Of a stretch of 64,000 nucleotides of DNA, positions 47,474 through 61,050 are shown piece after piece (position 1 is the first letter of the stretch; every line of letters starts with the position of its first letter). A program made the position numbers and the translations under genes. Source of the DNA: Siccibacter turicensis LMG 23730 (GTDB lineage Bacteria > Pseudomonadota > Gammaproteobacteria > Enterobacterales > Enterobacteriaceae); contig NZ_AWFZ01000002.1 in the NCBI RefSeq assembly GCF_000463155.2, forward strand, positions 1 to 64,000, in the 5' to 3' direction. Under the pieces are notes generated by a model. The model did no database searches. It saw only the letters and a list, made by a program, of their open reading frames with translations, and was not told where the DNA came from.

Positions 47474-48163
47474 TTACTCCGCGGACTGCATCGTCGCCCA
47501 CCACGTGGCATCGGCAACGATTTCGCCGTTCTCATCCACATGCGGGTAGGGAAGACCTTTGCGCTTCGCCACGCGAGCGAGCACCGGATAACCCCCTTCG
47601 AACAGCAGACGCTGCTGTTCATCAACCGGCAGCATGCTGTTGTCTCGGTTGTACATACCGGCGTTCTGGCGCTGGCGCTGCGCTTCGTAAAGGATCAGTG
47701 CCGACGCGACCGACACGTTAAGCGACTGCACCATGCCCGTCATCGGGATGATGATATCCCGATCCGCCAGATCCAGCGCTTCGCGCGTGATCCCGGTTTT
47801 CTCCTGACCCAGCAAGATGCAGGTCGGACGGGTGTAGTCGATGTCGCGGAAATCAACGGCACGGTCGGAGAGGTGGGTTGCCAGAACCTGCATGCCGCGC
47901 GCTTTAAGGTGGGTTACCGCCTCTGCAATGGTGCGGTGGGTTTTGACTTCAACCCAGCTATTGCTGCCCGCCGCGGAGGATGCCATGGTGCGCATCCGGT
48001 TTCCCGGCCATACGGCATGAACTTCATGGACGCCCACCGCATCGGCGGTACGAATAATGGCGGAGACGTTATGCGGCTTATGCACCTGCTCCATGCAGAC
48101 GGTCAGGTCGGGCTGCCGCCTGGCGAGCATCTCGCGGATCCGCGCATAGCGTTGAGCGTTCAT
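47474..48163 (-). CDS. trmH: tRNA (guanosine(18)-2'-O)-methyltransferase TrmH (SpoU)
   Basis: Methylates the ribose of G18 in the tRNA D-loop. A SPOUT-class knot enzyme of 229 residues with motif 1 NVSAIIRTADAVG, motif 2 LLGQEKTGIT and motif 3 MVQSLNVSVASALILYE. Three bases separate it from spoT and from recG, so the operon is tightly packed. Confidence 0.97.
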   Translation of the reverse strand: MNAQRYARIREMLARRQPDLTVCMEQVHKPHNVSAIIRTADAVGVHEVHAVWPGNRMRTMASSAAGSNSWVEVKTHRTIAEAVTHLKARGMQVLATHLSDRAVDFRDIDYTRPTCILLGQEKTGITREALDLADRDIIIPMTGMVQSLNVSVASALILYEAQRQRQNAGMYNRDNSMLPVDEQQRLLFEGGYPVLARVAKRKGLPYPHVDENGEIVADATWWATMQSAE

Positions 48164-48166
48164 ACG

Positions 48167-50290
48167 TTAGTTTCGGTTGCGAGTGACTTTGATGACATCC
48201 GGCATTACGCGAATTTTGCGCATAACGTTGGCCAGATGCACACGATCGCGTGCCGACAGACGGATAAAGGCGCTATAAACGCGTCCGTCTTTCTCTTCGG
48301 TATTCAGGCTGTGGATATTTGAGCCGGCCGTGTTGATCGCCGCCGTGAGGTTAGCCAGCGCACCCTGATGGTTGAACATGTCCACCTTGATCTCGGTGAG
48401 AAACTCCTGCTCGGTCTCTTTATCCCACTCAACCGCCATGAATTTCTCAGGTTCTTTCTGATAGCCGCGGATGTTGCGGCACGACTCATGGTGGATAACC
48501 AGCCCTTTACCAGGGCTGACGTGGGCAACGATCGGGTCGCCAGGAATAGGGCGGCAGCACTTCGCGAAGGTGATCAGCACGCCGTCCGCGCCTTTGATAG
48601 GCAGATGGCTGGCGCCAGGCGAGGCGTTTACCACCGGCTGACCGGTGGTGCTGGCGTCGCCCTGAAGCAGGTTTTTCGCCACCACGACGCTCATCGCGTT
48701 GCCAAGGCCAATCTCGGCCAGCAGATCGTCAAGGGTCGCCAGTTTCATGCGCTCAAGCTCGCGCTGCACATGCTCCGGTGGGATCTCGGCCAGCTTACGA
48801 CTGCCGCCCAGCGCATGATTCAGCAGACGACGCCCCAGGCTGACGGAGTCGTCACGCTTGAGGTTTTTCAGCATCTGACGGATTTTGGCGCGTGCTTTCG
48901 AGCTAACGACAAAGTTCAGCCACGCCGCGTTGGGTCGGGCGCCCGGTGCGGTGATAATCTCCACCGTCTGGCCGCTGGTCAACGACTGCGAAAGGGGGTA
49001 GGGCTGGCGATCGACGCGAGCACCAACGCAGGCATGACCGATATCGGTATGCACGGCATAGGCAAAGTCGACCGGTGTAGCCCCGGCAGGAAGTTCGACG
49101 ATGCGACCTTCCGGCGTGAAAACATAAATCTCATCCGGGAAGAGATCAGATTTTACGCTCTCGATAAATTCGAACGAGCTACCCGCACTCTGCTGAAGTT
49201 CAAGCAGGCTTTGCATCCAGCGCTGGGCGCGGATTTGTGCGGTGGTACTGCTTTCACCGTGCTCTTTATACGCCCAGTGTGCTGCAACCCCCATTTCTGC
49301 CATCTGATCCATATCTTCGGTGCGGATCTGCACTTCAACCGGCACACCGTGCGGGCCAATCATGGACGTATGGAGAGACTGATAGCCGTTCGCCTTAGGA
49401 ATCGCGATGTAATCCTTCATGCGACCCGGGCGGGGCTTATACAGGCTGTGCATCTGGCCGAGCACGCGATAACAGGTATCAACATCCCTCACGATGACGC
49501 GGAAGGCGTAGATATCCATGATCGAGTGAAAACGCTGCTCCTTGAGCACCATTTTGCAGTAGATAGAGTAAAGATGCTTTTCCCGGCCGCTGACGCGACA
49601 CGGAATTCCCGCTTCCTGCAGCCGTCCTTCGATTTCAGAAAGGATCTTCTGAATCATCTCTTTACGGTTGCCGCGTGCGGCTTTGACCACCTCTTTAATC
49701 ACACGATAGCGATTCGGGTGCAGCGCCTCAAAGCCCAGCTCTTCGAGCTCAGTTTTCAGGTGATGAATACCCAGACGGTGGGCAAGCGGGCTGTAGATTT
49801 CCAGCGTTTCGCGGGCAATACGGCGACGCTTATCGGGGCGAAGGGAGCCCAGCGTGCGCATATTGTGAGTACGGTCGGCAAGCTTAATCAGAATGACGCG
49901 GATGTCCTGCACCATCGCCATAATCATTTTGCGGAAGTTTTCGGCCTGAGCCTCTTTCTTATCCTGAAACTTAAGCTTGTCGAGCTTTGACACCCCTTCA
50001 ACCAGTTCGGCAACGCTTTTGCCAAATAGCTGCTCCATATCCTGATATGTCGCAGGGGTGTCTTCAATCACGTCATGCAGCAGCGCGGCCATTAGCGTTT
50101 CATAGTCGAGTTTCATCTCGGCCAGAATGCAGGCCACCGCTACCGGGTGCGTGATATAAGGTTCGCCACTTGAACGTGTCTGGCCCTCGTGAGCGTCACG
50201 TGCAACGAGATACGCTTGCTGAAGACGCTTAATCTGGTCTTCCGGCAAGTATTGTTGAATCAGCTGATTCAGGCTTTCAAACAGATACAA
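48167..50290 (-). CDS. spoT: Bifunctional (p)ppGpp synthetase/hydrolase SpoT
   Basis: Degrades, and weakly makes, the alarmone (p)ppGpp, integrating carbon, iron and fatty-acid stress. 707 residues: HD hydrolase (His72-Asp73 in LLHDVIEDT), pseudo-synthetase domain with DYIAIPKANGYQS, TGS domain (about 386-447), and C-terminal ACT domain. The start is TTG at 50290, as I recall for E. coli, giving TTG-TAT-CTG (MYLFESL). Only 17 bp follow rpoZ. Confidence 0.97.
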   Translation of the reverse strand: MYLFESLNQLIQQYLPEDQIKRLQQAYLVARDAHEGQTRSSGEPYITHPVAVACILAEMKLDYETLMAALLHDVIEDTPATYQDMEQLFGKSVAELVEGVSKLDKLKFQDKKEAQAENFRKMIMAMVQDIRVILIKLADRTHNMRTLGSLRPDKRRRIARETLEIYSPLAHRLGIHHLKTELEELGFEALHPNRYRVIKEVVKAARGNRKEMIQKILSEIEGRLQEAGIPCRVSGREKHLYSIYCKMVLKEQRFHSIMDIYAFRVIVRDVDTCYRVLGQMHSLYKPRPGRMKDYIAIPKANGYQSLHTSMIGPHGVPVEVQIRTEDMDQMAEMGVAAHWAYKEHGESSTTAQIRAQRWMQSLLELQQSAGSSFEFIESVKSDLFPDEIYVFTPEGRIVELPAGATPVDFAYAVHTDIGHACVGARVDRQPYPLSQSLTSGQTVEIITAPGARPNAAWLNFVVSSKARAKIRQMLKNLKRDDSVSLGRRLLNHALGGSRKLAEIPPEHVQRELERMKLATLDDLLAEIGLGNAMSVVVAKNLLQGDASTTGQPVVNASPGASHLPIKGADGVLITFAKCCRPIPGDPIVAHVSPGKGLVIHHESCRNIRGYQKEPEKFMAVEWDKETEQEFLTEIKVDMFNHQGALANLTAAINTAGSNIHSLNTEEKDGRVYSAFIRLSARDRVHLANVMRKIRVMPDVIKVTRNRN

Positions 50291-50307
50291 GGGCTACCCG
50301 CTGGTTA

Positions 50308-50583
50308 TTAACGACGGCCTTCAGCAATAGCGGTAACGGCCTGCATTTCTGCGGCTTCCTGCTCTTGCTGTTCCTGGCGCTCACGGACATCGAGGATCTG
50401 GTTGTTGATCAGCCCCTCTTCGATTTCGCGCAGTGCGATAACCGTGGTTTTATCGTTTTCTTCCGCCACCAGCGGATCTTTACCGCCTACCTGCATCTGA
50501 CGAGCGCGACGCGCGGCGACCAGCACCAGGTCAAAACGGTTACCAATTTTCTCAACAGCGTCCTGAACAGTTACGCGTGCCAT
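50308..50583 (-). CDS. rpoZ: RNA polymerase omega subunit
   Basis: A 91-residue subunit that chaperones beta-prime and forms part of the ppGpp binding site 1. [19 protein letters not shown] is the universal start, and the length equals E. coli. The context gmk-rpoZ-spoT ties GMP kinase, the ppGpp-sensing subunit and the ppGpp enzyme together. Confidence 0.98.
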   Translation of the reverse strand: MARVTVQDAVEKIGNRFDLVLVAARRARQMQVGGKDPLVAEENDKTTVIALREIEEGLINNQILDVRERQEQQEQEAAEMQAVTAIAEGRR

Positions 50584-50637
50584 AATTAAAATGCTCCACA
50601 GGTGAAGAAATGACTGGGCATGATACTGAAACTGGGT

Positions 50638-53911
<3,274 letters not shown>

Positions 53912-54124
53912 TGTATTCCCCTCATCAAGCCGCAGAAGGGTAAGGACTTAAGCGCCAGCGCACGATTGAGATTTTCTAACAGGTCGGGTTTGAGATTAGT
54001 TTTATTTATGGATGAGAGAGGGCGATTAGCCAGTAATGTATTGTTATTAACAGGGTAATGGATAAATTTCCATCAGGCAGGGTATGTCACAAATACAGTA
54101 TTACGTGGGCGTTCACGCAGAACC

Positions 54125-54142
54125 CGTCCGAAGACGGGCCTG
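54125..54142 (-). terminator. Hairpin after yicC
   Basis: On the minus strand CCCGTC-TTCG-GACGGG lies about 25 bp after the yicC stop. The tetraloop is stable but the T tract is weak (TTCTG). The 253-bp gap it sits in (53912-54164) holds dinD in E. coli. No trace of dinD or a LexA box is present here. Confidence 0.55.
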
Positions 54143-54164
54143 ATATGACGGTGGTGAAAACGGG

Positions 54165-55028
54165 TTATTCCACGTTCTGGATCTGCTCGCGCATCTGTTC
54201 AATCAGTACTTTTAGTTCGATGGCGGAATTCGTTACGTCGGCATTGATAGATTTCGACGCCAGGGTATTCGACTCGCGATTGAACTCCTGCATCATAAAG
54301 TCGAGACGACGGCCAACGGCCTCTTTCTTCTTGAGGATGTTGTAGGTTTCTTTGACGTGCGCTTCGAGACGATCCAGCTCTTCGGCTACGTCAATACGCT
54401 GCGCCATCAGCACCAGTTCCTGCTCAAGGCGGTTATTTTCCAGCTGCACCTGGGCTTCTTCAAGCTTGTTAACGAGGCGCTCGCGCTGCCACTGCATGAT
54501 CTCCGGCATCCAGCCGCGCACTTTGCCTACTTCAACGCTGACGCCTTCAAGGCGCTGTTCAATCATCGCTTTCAGCGCCTGGCCTTCGGTTTCGCGCGCC
54601 ACGATAAAGTCGTCCATCGCGCCGTCGAACGCGGTAAGAATTTCTGCGGCGATAGCATCCAGATCCTGTTCCTGCGCTGCCATCACACCTGGCCAACGCA
54701 GAATATCAACCGGATTGATTTCACCCTCGTCGCTCTGCATTTTTACCCAGTTCGCCGCGCTAACTAGTTGTTTCGCCAGTTTTTCATTCAGGGTCAGCTC
54801 GCCTTTTGCGCTGGCATCCGGCTCAAAACGCAGGCTGCACTCCACTTTACCGCGGGTCAGACGGGTACGAATGCGTTCGCGAACAACCGGTTCGAGGCTA
54901 CGGAACTGCTCGGGCAGGCGGAAATAGGTTTCCAGGTAGCGTTGGTTCACGGAGCGCAATTCCCAGGTTGCGCTGCCCCATTCACCCTTGATTTCCCGAC
55001 GTGCGTAGGCGGTCATACTGCGGATCAT
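54165..55028 (-). CDS. yicC: YicC family endoribonuclease
   Basis: 287 residues from the ATG at 55028 (MIRSMTAYARRE), the E. coli length. The frame begins two codons earlier. A mostly helical conserved protein, with SMTAYAR at the start and the C-terminal DUF1732 block KETYNILKKKEAVGRRLDF. In E. coli YicC has been reported as an RNase promoting decay of the sRNA RyhB. No classical catalytic motif can be pointed to. Divergent from rph. Confidence 0.93.
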   Translation of the reverse strand: MIRSMTAYARREIKGEWGSATWELRSVNQRYLETYFRLPEQFRSLEPVVRERIRTRLTRGKVECSLRFEPDASAKGELTLNEKLAKQLVSAANWVKMQSDEGEINPVDILRWPGVMAAQEQDLDAIAAEILTAFDGAMDDFIVARETEGQALKAMIEQRLEGVSVEVGKVRGWMPEIMQWQRERLVNKLEEAQVQLENNRLEQELVLMAQRIDVAEELDRLEAHVKETYNILKKKEAVGRRLDFMMQEFNRESNTLASKSINADVTNSAIELKVLIEQMREQIQNVE

Positions 55029-55153
55029 AGTCATACCCGTTCTGTAAATGAATTTGCAGGGATTATAGCCCTCGCTGGCTCACCATGATAGGAATAAGCT
55101 TGCGAAGCCCGTATAATGCGCAGCCACATTTGCCACAAGCCGGAGAATCACTC

Positions 55154-55870
55154 ATGCGTCCATCAGGCCGTAGCGCTAATCAGGTGCGCCCCGTCACCCT
55201 GACCCGTCATTACACGAAACACGCTGAAGGTTCCGTGCTTGTTGAATTTGGTGAGACCAAAGTGCTATGCACTGCCACTATTGAAGAGAGCGTTCCGCGT
55301 TTTCTGAAAGGGCAAGGCCAGGGCTGGATCACCGCTGAATATGGCATGCTGCCGCGCTCTACCCATACCCGTAACCCACGCGAAGCCGCGAAAGGCAAAC
55401 AGGGCGGTCGTACTCTGGAAATCCAACGCCTGATCGCCCGCTCGCTGCGCGCCGCTGTCGATTTGAAAGCGCTGGGCGAATTCACCATCACGCTTGACTG
55501 CGACGTGCTGCAGGCGGATGGCGGCACGCGCACCGCCTCGATCACCGGCGCCTGTGTGGCGTTGGCGGATGCCCTGAACGGCCTGGTTGCCGCCGGGAAG
55601 CTGAAAAAGAATCCGATGAAAGGAATGGTCGCCGCGGTCTCTGTGGGGATTGTGAAAGGTGAAGCGGTCTGCGATCTGGAGTATGTCGAAGATTCCGCAG
55701 CCGAAACCGACATGAACGTGGTGATGACCGAAGACGGACGCATGATCGAGGTGCAGGGAACGGCCGAAGGTGAGCCGTTCAGCCATGAGGAGCTGCTCTC
55801 CTTGCTGGCCCTGGCGCGAGAGGGCATTGAGTCGATCGTCGCGTCGCAGAAGGCGGCGTTAGAAAACTGA
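55154..55870 (+). CDS. rph: Ribonuclease PH (intact)
   Basis: Phosphorolytic 3'-5' exoribonuclease trimming tRNA 3' ends, also acting in rRNA turnover. From the ATG at 55154 it has 238 residues and ends [16 protein letters not shown]. This is the full wild-type form, unlike E. coli K-12 where a frameshift truncates the protein and starves pyrE of expression. It has the conserved RSANQVRPV start and the phosphate-binding region with GGRTLEIQR. Confidence 0.97.
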   Translation: MRPSGRSANQVRPVTLTRHYTKHAEGSVLVEFGETKVLCTATIEESVPRFLKGQGQGWITAEYGMLPRSTHTRNPREAAKGKQGGRTLEIQRLIARSLRAAVDLKALGEFTITLDCDVLQADGGTRTASITGACVALADALNGLVAAGKLKKNPMKGMVAAVSVGIVKGEAVCDLEYVEDSAAETDMNVVMTEDGRMIEVQGTAEGEPFSHEELLSLLALAREGIESIVASQKAALEN

Positions 55871-55875
55871 TTTAA

Positions 55876-55901
55876 GGCGACCGTAATGGTCGCTTTTTTT
55901 T
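55876..55901 (+). terminator. pyrE attenuator
   Basis: GGCGACC-GTAAT-GGTCGC followed by eight T, 5 bp after the rph stop and 31 bp before pyrE. In E. coli this is the UTP-sensitive attenuator: coupled translation to the end of rph prevents hairpin formation when UTP is low. Confidence 0.9.
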
Positions 55902-55931
55902 GCGTAAAAAAGAGAGATGAGGAGCGAAGCC

Positions 55932-56573
55932 ATGAAACCGTATCAGCGCCAGTTTATTGAATTTGCACTTAACAAGCAGGTGCTCAAATTTGGCGAATTC
56001 ACGCTGAAATCCGGGCGCAAAAGTCCGTATTTTTTTAATGCCGGGCTGTTTAACACCGGACGCGATCTGGCGCTGTTAGGCCGTTTTTACGCAGAAGCGC
56101 TGGTGGATTCCGGCATTGATTTCGACCTGCTGTTTGGTCCGGCGTATAAAGGCATCCCGATTGCCACTACCACCGCCGTAGCGCTTGCGGAGCACCATGA
56201 GCGCGATGTGCCGTACTGCTTCAACCGTAAAGAAGCAAAGGATCATGGCGAAGGCGGCAGTCTGGTGGGCAGCCCGCTGCAAGGGCGCATCATGCTGGTG
56301 GACGACGTGATTACCGCCGGTACCGCGATTCGTGAATCGATGGAGATCATTCAGGCCAACGGCGCTACCCTCGCCGGCGTACTGATTTCGCTCGATCGTC
56401 AGGAGCGGGGCCGGGCCGATATTTCTGCCATTCAGGAAGTTGAACGCGATTATGGCTGCCAGGTGATTTCCATCATCACGCTTCAGGATTTGATCGACTG
56501 GCTGGAAGAAAAACCGGAGATGGCCGACAGCCTGGCTGCGGTACACGCCTATCGCGAGCAGTTTGGCGTGTAG
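55932..56573 (+). CDS. pyrE: Orotate phosphoribosyltransferase
   Basis: Converts orotate and PRPP to OMP in pyrimidine synthesis. 213 residues from the ATG at 55932 ([13 protein letters not shown]). The PRPP-binding loop [14 protein letters not shown] is at about residues 121-134, and the catalytic flexible loop is [10 protein letters not shown]. Expressed with rph through the attenuator just upstream. Confidence 0.98.
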   Translation: MKPYQRQFIEFALNKQVLKFGEFTLKSGRKSPYFFNAGLFNTGRDLALLGRFYAEALVDSGIDFDLLFGPAYKGIPIATTTAVALAEHHERDVPYCFNRKEAKDHGEGGSLVGSPLQGRIMLVDDVITAGTAIRESMEIIQANGATLAGVLISLDRQERGRADISAIQEVERDYGCQVISIITLQDLIDWLEEKPEMADSLAAVHAYREQFGV

Positions 56574-56581
56574 TTTGTTAA

Positions 56582-56601
56582 CCCGGCAGACGCACTGCCG
56601 G
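56582..56601. terminator. Hairpin between pyrE and the SMP-30-like gene
   Basis: CCCGGCAG (56582-56589) pairs with CTGCCGGG (56594-56601) between two convergent genes. There is no real T tract, so it is a possible bidirectional terminator or REP-like element. Confidence 0.55.
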
Positions 56602-56608
56602 GTGATGC

Positions 56609-57625
56609 TTAGAGCAGCGCGGCGCCCTGCGTGTTCACATACAGCGAATAGACAGACGTGCTTGATGCCATGAACAGGCGGTTGCGCGATGCGCCGCCAA
56701 AGCAGAGGTTAGCGCAGCGCTCCGGCAAATGAATCATGCCAATCGCTTTACCCTGGGTATTAAAGACGCGCACGCCGTCCAGCTCTTCACTACCCATGCC
56801 CCAGCCGCACCAGAGATTCCCATCTACATCGCAGGCGATGCCGTCAGCCGTGCCGCTGCCGCAGTCGATATGCACGCGTTTATTCTTCAGCGTATTGCCC
56901 TCTACGTCCCAGGCAAGAATTAAGCGATTCGGCGTCGCCCGACTCTCCACGACATAGAGCGTTCTCTCGTCAGGCGAAAAACAGATGCCGTTAGGGCCTC
57001 TGACATCACCCAGCGCTACGCTGAGCTGGCCGCTTTGCGGATCGAGACGATAGACGTTTTGTGGCAGCTCCGGTGCTGCTTTATGTCCCTCGTAAAACCC
57101 CGCAATGCCAAAAGGTGGATCGGTAAACCATATTGAGCCGTCAGACTTCACTGCAATATCGTTCGGTGAGTTGAAAGGTTTTCCATCGAAGGTGTCAGCC
57201 AGAATGGTGATGCTGCCGTCGTACTCAGTGCGGGTAATGCGGCGGGTATCATGCTCACAGCTGATCAGCCGGCCCTGGCGATCCCGGGCATGCCCGTTGG
57301 CAAAGCTGGAGGGCTGACGAAACACCCGGGTTTCGCCCGTGACTTCGTCCCAGCGCATGATGGCATTATTGGGTATGTCGCTCCACAGCAGCATCCGGCT
57401 GTCGCCAAACCATACCGGGCCTTCCGCCCAGCGGCAGCCGGTGGCAATTTGTTCTACTTTGGCGCTGGAGAGCATATAAGCGCGAAAGCTGTCGTCCAGG
57501 GCGACAATGCGTGGGTCAGGGTAGCGGGGGGAGGGTGTCCAGGCAGCGTAACCTTTCGCGCTCACCATCAGCGCAGCCGTAGCGATACCGGTCAGTTTTA
57601 ACAGTTCCCGACGTGACGTTGCCAT
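56609..57625 (-). CDS. Tat-exported SMP-30/gluconolactonase-like protein
   Basis: 338 residues. The N terminus has a twin-arginine signal (SRRELLK at 4-10, then a hydrophobic stretch to YAA at about 28), so the folded protein is probably sent to the periplasm. The body is a six-bladed SMP-30/gluconolactonase propeller. Candidate metal ligands are Glu68 (WAEGPVW), the Asn in SPNDIAVK (about 155) and the Asp in GTADGIACD. Substrate unknown, likely a sugar lactone. E. coli has no gene here between pyrE and slmA, so it is an insertion in this lineage. Confidence 0.85.
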   Translation of the reverse strand: MATSRRELLKLTGIATAALMVSAKGYAAWTPSPRYPDPRIVALDDSFRAYMLSSAKVEQIATGCRWAEGPVWFGDSRMLLWSDIPNNAIMRWDEVTGETRVFRQPSSFANGHARDRQGRLISCEHDTRRITRTEYDGSITILADTFDGKPFNSPNDIAVKSDGSIWFTDPPFGIAGFYEGHKAAPELPQNVYRLDPQSGQLSVALGDVRGPNGICFSPDERTLYVVESRATPNRLILAWDVEGNTLKNKRVHIDCGSGTADGIACDVDGNLWCGWGMGSEELDGVRVFNTQGKAIGMIHLPERCANLCFGGASRNRLFMASSTSVYSLYVNTQGAALL

Positions 57626-57803
57626 CAGGTCTCTCCTTCGTATGTAGGGTTTTCGGCGTATTATTTTGCTTTAGTAAAACGACGTGCCTGAGGGAGGGTA
57701 GGAAATGTTTCGCCTGGCGGCATCTGGCAACTCAACGAATTCCGTTGGGCTTTTACACAGATAATGCAGAAAATTGAGCAGCCAGTGCGGCTGCATCACA
57801 GGT

Positions 57804-58400
57804 TTATTGCAGCTGGGCGGCGAGAAGCGGCCAGCGCGTGTCAAACTCTTCGGTTGGACTATAACGGAACTCGCTGCGTACAAAACGCGACAGCATGCCT
57901 TCGCAAAAGGCCATCAGCTGGCTTGCCAGCAGGGTTTCATCATGGCTATAGCCTTCACCTTCACGCATTTTTCGCTCGCGCAGTACCTGACGTAGCTGTA
58001 CTTCAATGCGTTCGAAAAGCTGGTTGATGCGCCCCTGCAGTCGGTCCTGCTCAAACATCAGCGCATGCCCCGTTAAAATGCGCGTCAGCCCTGGATTGCG
58101 TTCGCCGAAGCCAAGAACCAGCTGAACAATCAGCCGCACCCGCGCAGTGGTATCTTTCTCATCTTTCAGGATCAGGTTAATACGCGTAATCAGGCTGTCT
58201 TCGATAAATTCAATCAGGCTATCGAACATACGCGTTTTGCTGGGAAAATGCCGGTATAACGCCGCTTCGGATACGCCTACAGAGGCAGCAAGCTTTGCGG
58301 TGGTAATGCGCTGGCTGCCATCGCTGGATTCAAGCATCTGCGCGAGAGACTGAAGTATTTCTTCGCGACGATTCCGTTTCGCGGTTTGTTTTTCTGCCAT
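57804..58400 (-). CDS. slmA: Nucleoid occlusion factor SlmA
   Basis: TetR-family DNA-binding protein that blocks FtsZ ring assembly over the nucleoid. 198 residues, identical length to E. coli. The helix-turn-helix is at about 28-55 ([20 protein letters not shown]), the rest is the dimerisation and FtsZ-interaction region. Monocistronic on the minus strand, downstream of dut. Confidence 0.98.
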   Translation of the reverse strand: MAEKQTAKRNRREEILQSLAQMLESSDGSQRITTAKLAASVGVSEAALYRHFPSKTRMFDSLIEFIEDSLITRINLILKDEKDTTARVRLIVQLVLGFGERNPGLTRILTGHALMFEQDRLQGRINQLFERIEVQLRQVLRERKMREGEGYSHDETLLASQLMAFCEGMLSRFVRSEFRYSPTEEFDTRWPLLAAQLQ

Positions 58401-58517
58401 GTCGTAAAATACCCCTGGAATAAATACTTGTCAGGCTCGCACCACGCTACGACCGCAAACCTGAGTTTGCGGTGATGTTATCGCGTTATTTAGACAGGTG
58501 ATGCGATAAAAAAGGCG

Positions 58518-58976
58518 TTATTTACGCCCGGAGTGCCCAAATCCACCTTCGCCACGTTCGGTCGCGTCGAAGTCTTCAACCAGATTAAACTCGGCCTGCA
58601 CGACCGGTACAAATACCATCTGCGCAATACGCTCGCCCGGCTCAATGGTGAAGCTCTGCTGGCCGCGGTTCCAGACCGAGACCATCAGCTGGCCCTGGTA
58701 ATCTGAATCAATCAGGCCGACCAGGTTACCCAGCACGACACCGTGCTTATGCCCCAGCCCTGAACGCGGCAGGATGACCGCCGCCAGTGCAGGATCGGCG
58801 ATATGGATTGCCAGACCCGTTGGCAACAGGGTGGTTGCGCCTGGCGCCAGCTCCACGGCCTCATCAAGGCAGGCACGCAGGTCAAGCCCGGCAGAACCAG
58901 CGGTAGCGTAAGTCGGTAGCGGGAACTGCTGACCTACACGCGGGTCCAGAATCTTAACGTCGATTTTTTTCATCAT
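58518..58976 (-). CDS. dut: Deoxyuridine 5'-triphosphate nucleotidohydrolase
   Basis: Hydrolyses dUTP to dUMP and PPi, preventing uracil incorporation. 152 residues from the first of two adjacent ATG codons (58976 or 58973). All five trimeric-dUTPase motifs are present: [35 protein letters not shown] and the C-terminal [10 protein letters not shown]. The start overlaps the end of coaBC by 23 bp, as in E. coli, so the two are coupled. Confidence 0.97.
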   Translation of the reverse strand: MMKKIDVKILDPRVGQQFPLPTYATAGSAGLDLRACLDEAVELAPGATTLLPTGLAIHIADPALAAVILPRSGLGHKHGVVLGNLVGLIDSDYQGQLMVSVWNRGQQSFTIEPGERIAQMVFVPVVQAEFNLVEDFDATERGEGGFGHSGRK

Positions 58977-60165
58977 AACGGGTAACGATCTCATCCAGTA
59001 ATAAATGGCCAAGGAGGTCTTTTCGCTCGCGCGGTAAGACTTTATCTCCCTCCTGCCAGAAAAGGTGCAATGCATTATTGTCGCTGTTGAAGCCTTGATC
59101 CGGCTGCGATACATCATTAGCGCAGATCAGATCGAGGTTTTTACGCGCGCGTTTTTGCCGGGCGTATTCTTCCACATTATTCGTTTCTGCGGCAAACCCA
59201 ACGACGTAAGGGCGACCCGCATTCAGGGCACCGACACCGGCAACGATATCGGGATTTTTTACCATGGTCAGGGTGATTTCATCCCCCTGCTTTTTAATTT
59301 TTTCGTCTGCCACCTGTGCCGCGCGATAATCTGCCACGGCGGCGCAGCCAATGAAAATGTGCTGCTGCCTGACGTGGGCCTGTACGGCCGCCTCCATTTC
59401 AAGTGCGGTGGTGACATCGATGCGCTTTACGCCAGCAGGGGTCGACAGTGCTACCGGGCCGCTGACCAACGTAACCGTCGCACCACGCGATGCAGCGGCG
59501 GCGGCAATAGCAAAGCCCATCTTGCCGGAGCTGTCATTGGTGATGTAGCGCACCGGGTCAAGCCGCTCCCGGGTGGGACCGGCGGTAATCATGATATTCA
59601 GATGTTGCAGATCGTTTACAGCCGCAAAGTGCTGTACCGCAAGGTCGACGATATCCAACGGATCGAGCATGCGCCCGGGGCCGACGTCCCCGCAGGCCTG
59701 GCTGCCGCTGTCCGGCCCCCAGATACGCAGTCTGCGTGAGGCAAGCACCTCCAGGTTGTGCTGGGTGGCGGCAGCGCGATACATCTGCTGATTCATTGCC
59801 GGTACCACGGCGACGGACGCGGGCGTGGCCAGGCATATTGTGGTCACCAGATCGTTAGCCATGCCGGCGGCGACGCGTGCTATCAGGTCAGCGGTTGCCG
59901 GGGCGAGGATGACTAAGTCTGCCCACTTGCCAAGCTCAATATGACCCATTGCTGCTTCGGCGGCGGGGTCGAGCAGGCTGTCGGAAACCGGATAACCCGA
60001 AACGGCCTGCAGACTCAGCGGGGTAATGAAGGCTTTGGCCGCATCTGTCATGGCGACGCGAACGTCCGCGCCCCGCTCACGCAGACGACGCACCAGCTCG
60101 GGTGTCTTGTAAGCAGCAATGCCACCGCTGACGCCCAGAACAATTTTTTTACCCATTAATCCCAT
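58954..60165 (-). CDS. coaBC: Phosphopantothenoylcysteine synthetase/decarboxylase CoaBC (Dfp)
   Basis: Two coenzyme A steps in one protein: CoaC, an FMN-dependent decarboxylase (about 1-190), and CoaB, a CTP-dependent ligase (about 191-403). From the ATG at 60165 (403 residues) the E. coli numbering fits: His75 (MGHIEL) and Cys158 (SQACGD) in CoaC, Arg206 and Asn210 in CoaB. Residue 211, His in the usual NHSSGKMG motif, is Asp here (NDSSGKMG). An ATG one codon upstream (60168) is possible. Confidence 0.96.
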   Translation of the reverse strand: MGLMGKKIVLGVSGGIAAYKTPELVRRLRERGADVRVAMTDAAKAFITPLSLQAVSGYPVSDSLLDPAAEAAMGHIELGKWADLVILAPATADLIARVAAGMANDLVTTICLATPASVAVVPAMNQQMYRAAATQHNLEVLASRRLRIWGPDSGSQACGDVGPGRMLDPLDIVDLAVQHFAAVNDLQHLNIMITAGPTRERLDPVRYITNDSSGKMGFAIAAAAASRGATVTLVSGPVALSTPAGVKRIDVTTALEMEAAVQAHVRQQHIFIGCAAVADYRAAQVADEKIKKQGDEITLTMVKNPDIVAGVGALNAGRPYVVGFAAETNNVEEYARQKRARKNLDLICANDVSQPDQGFNSDNNALHLFWQEGDKVLPRERKDLLGHLLLDEIVTRYDEKNRR

Positions 60166-60336
60166 CATGATTGCTTCCCGTTGGATTCACCGCAGAGCTG
60201 AACTTTACCACAATAAGAATGCGGTGCGACGGGCAGACCACAACGACTTTGCGAGGCGCTACGCAGGACCGGAATATCACTGTCGTGCCGCTAAATCGGG
60301 TGTGGCAACATCGCGTCATGTCAGATGGAGGCGCCA

Positions 60337-61008
60337 GTGAATAAAAAGACGTTCCCCAAAGGAGGCCCGCGCGAAAAGGTGTTAAAGCACGGCGTCGCCG
60401 CGTTAACGGATGAAGAGCTGCTGGCGCTGTTCCTGCGCATCGGGCGGCCAGGCATACCGGTCATCGAGTTAGCGCGCAAGTTGCTGACTCATTTTGGGTC
60501 GCTGTACTGGCTGCTGTCGGCGGACTATAAGCAGTTCAACGCCGTAAGGGGCATCGGCGTGGCGACGTTTACGCAGTTTAGCGCTATCGCGGAGCTGGCC
60601 CGTCGCTATTACTACGCGCAGGTGATGAATGAGCCGCATCTGCGTAGTACCGAGATGACAAAAACGTTTTTACAAAGCCAGCTGGATGGCGAAGAGCGCG
60701 AGGTGTTCATCGTGGTTTTTCTTAATAATCAGCATCAAATCATCAAGTCGCTCAGGATGTTTGCCGGCACGCTTAGCCACGTTGAGGTGCACCCGCGCGA
60801 GATCGTTCGCGAGGCGATTAAAATAAACGCAGCGGCGGTGATTCTTTCGCACAATCATCCGTCTGGTCTGGCTGAACCCAGCGAAGCGGATAAAGCCATT
60901 ACCGAACGCATCATAAAAAGCTGTAATTTCATGGAGATCAGAGTGCTTGACCATATAGTGGTTGGTCGTGGAGAATGCGTTTCGTTTGCGGAGCGGGGAT
61001 GGATTTAA
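60337..61008 (+). CDS. radC: RadC-family JAB/MPN domain protein
   Basis: 223 residues from a GTG at 60337 preceded by GGAGGC five bases upstream. The in-frame ATG at 60325 contains the ribosome-binding site itself and is unlikely to be the start. An N-terminal helix-hairpin-helix region ([11 protein letters not shown]) is followed by a JAMM metalloprotease-like motif, HVEVHPRE...LSHNHPSG...SEAD. The function is unclear: the old DNA-repair role was withdrawn for E. coli. Its N-terminal half is more diverged from E. coli than any neighbouring housekeeping gene. Confidence 0.9.
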   Translation: MNKKTFPKGGPREKVLKHGVAALTDEELLALFLRIGRPGIPVIELARKLLTHFGSLYWLLSADYKQFNAVRGIGVATFTQFSAIAELARRYYYAQVMNEPHLRSTEMTKTFLQSQLDGEEREVFIVVFLNNQHQIIKSLRMFAGTLSHVEVHPREIVREAIKINAAAVILSHNHPSGLAEPSEADKAITERIIKSCNFMEIRVLDHIVVGRGECVSFAERGWI

Positions 61009-61050
61009 CCCGCTTCGCACGATCCTGTGGGATCTTTATCTGTTCGGGAC

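Noticed and set aside
48368-49990. A 540-codon plus-strand frame opposite spoT
   Set aside because: spoT is full length with its HD, TGS and ACT domains. The opposite frame has no domain or ribosome-binding site.
53912-54164. A dinD remnant and LexA box
   Set aside because: The gap is too short, and no CTGT-N8-ACAG sequence was found.
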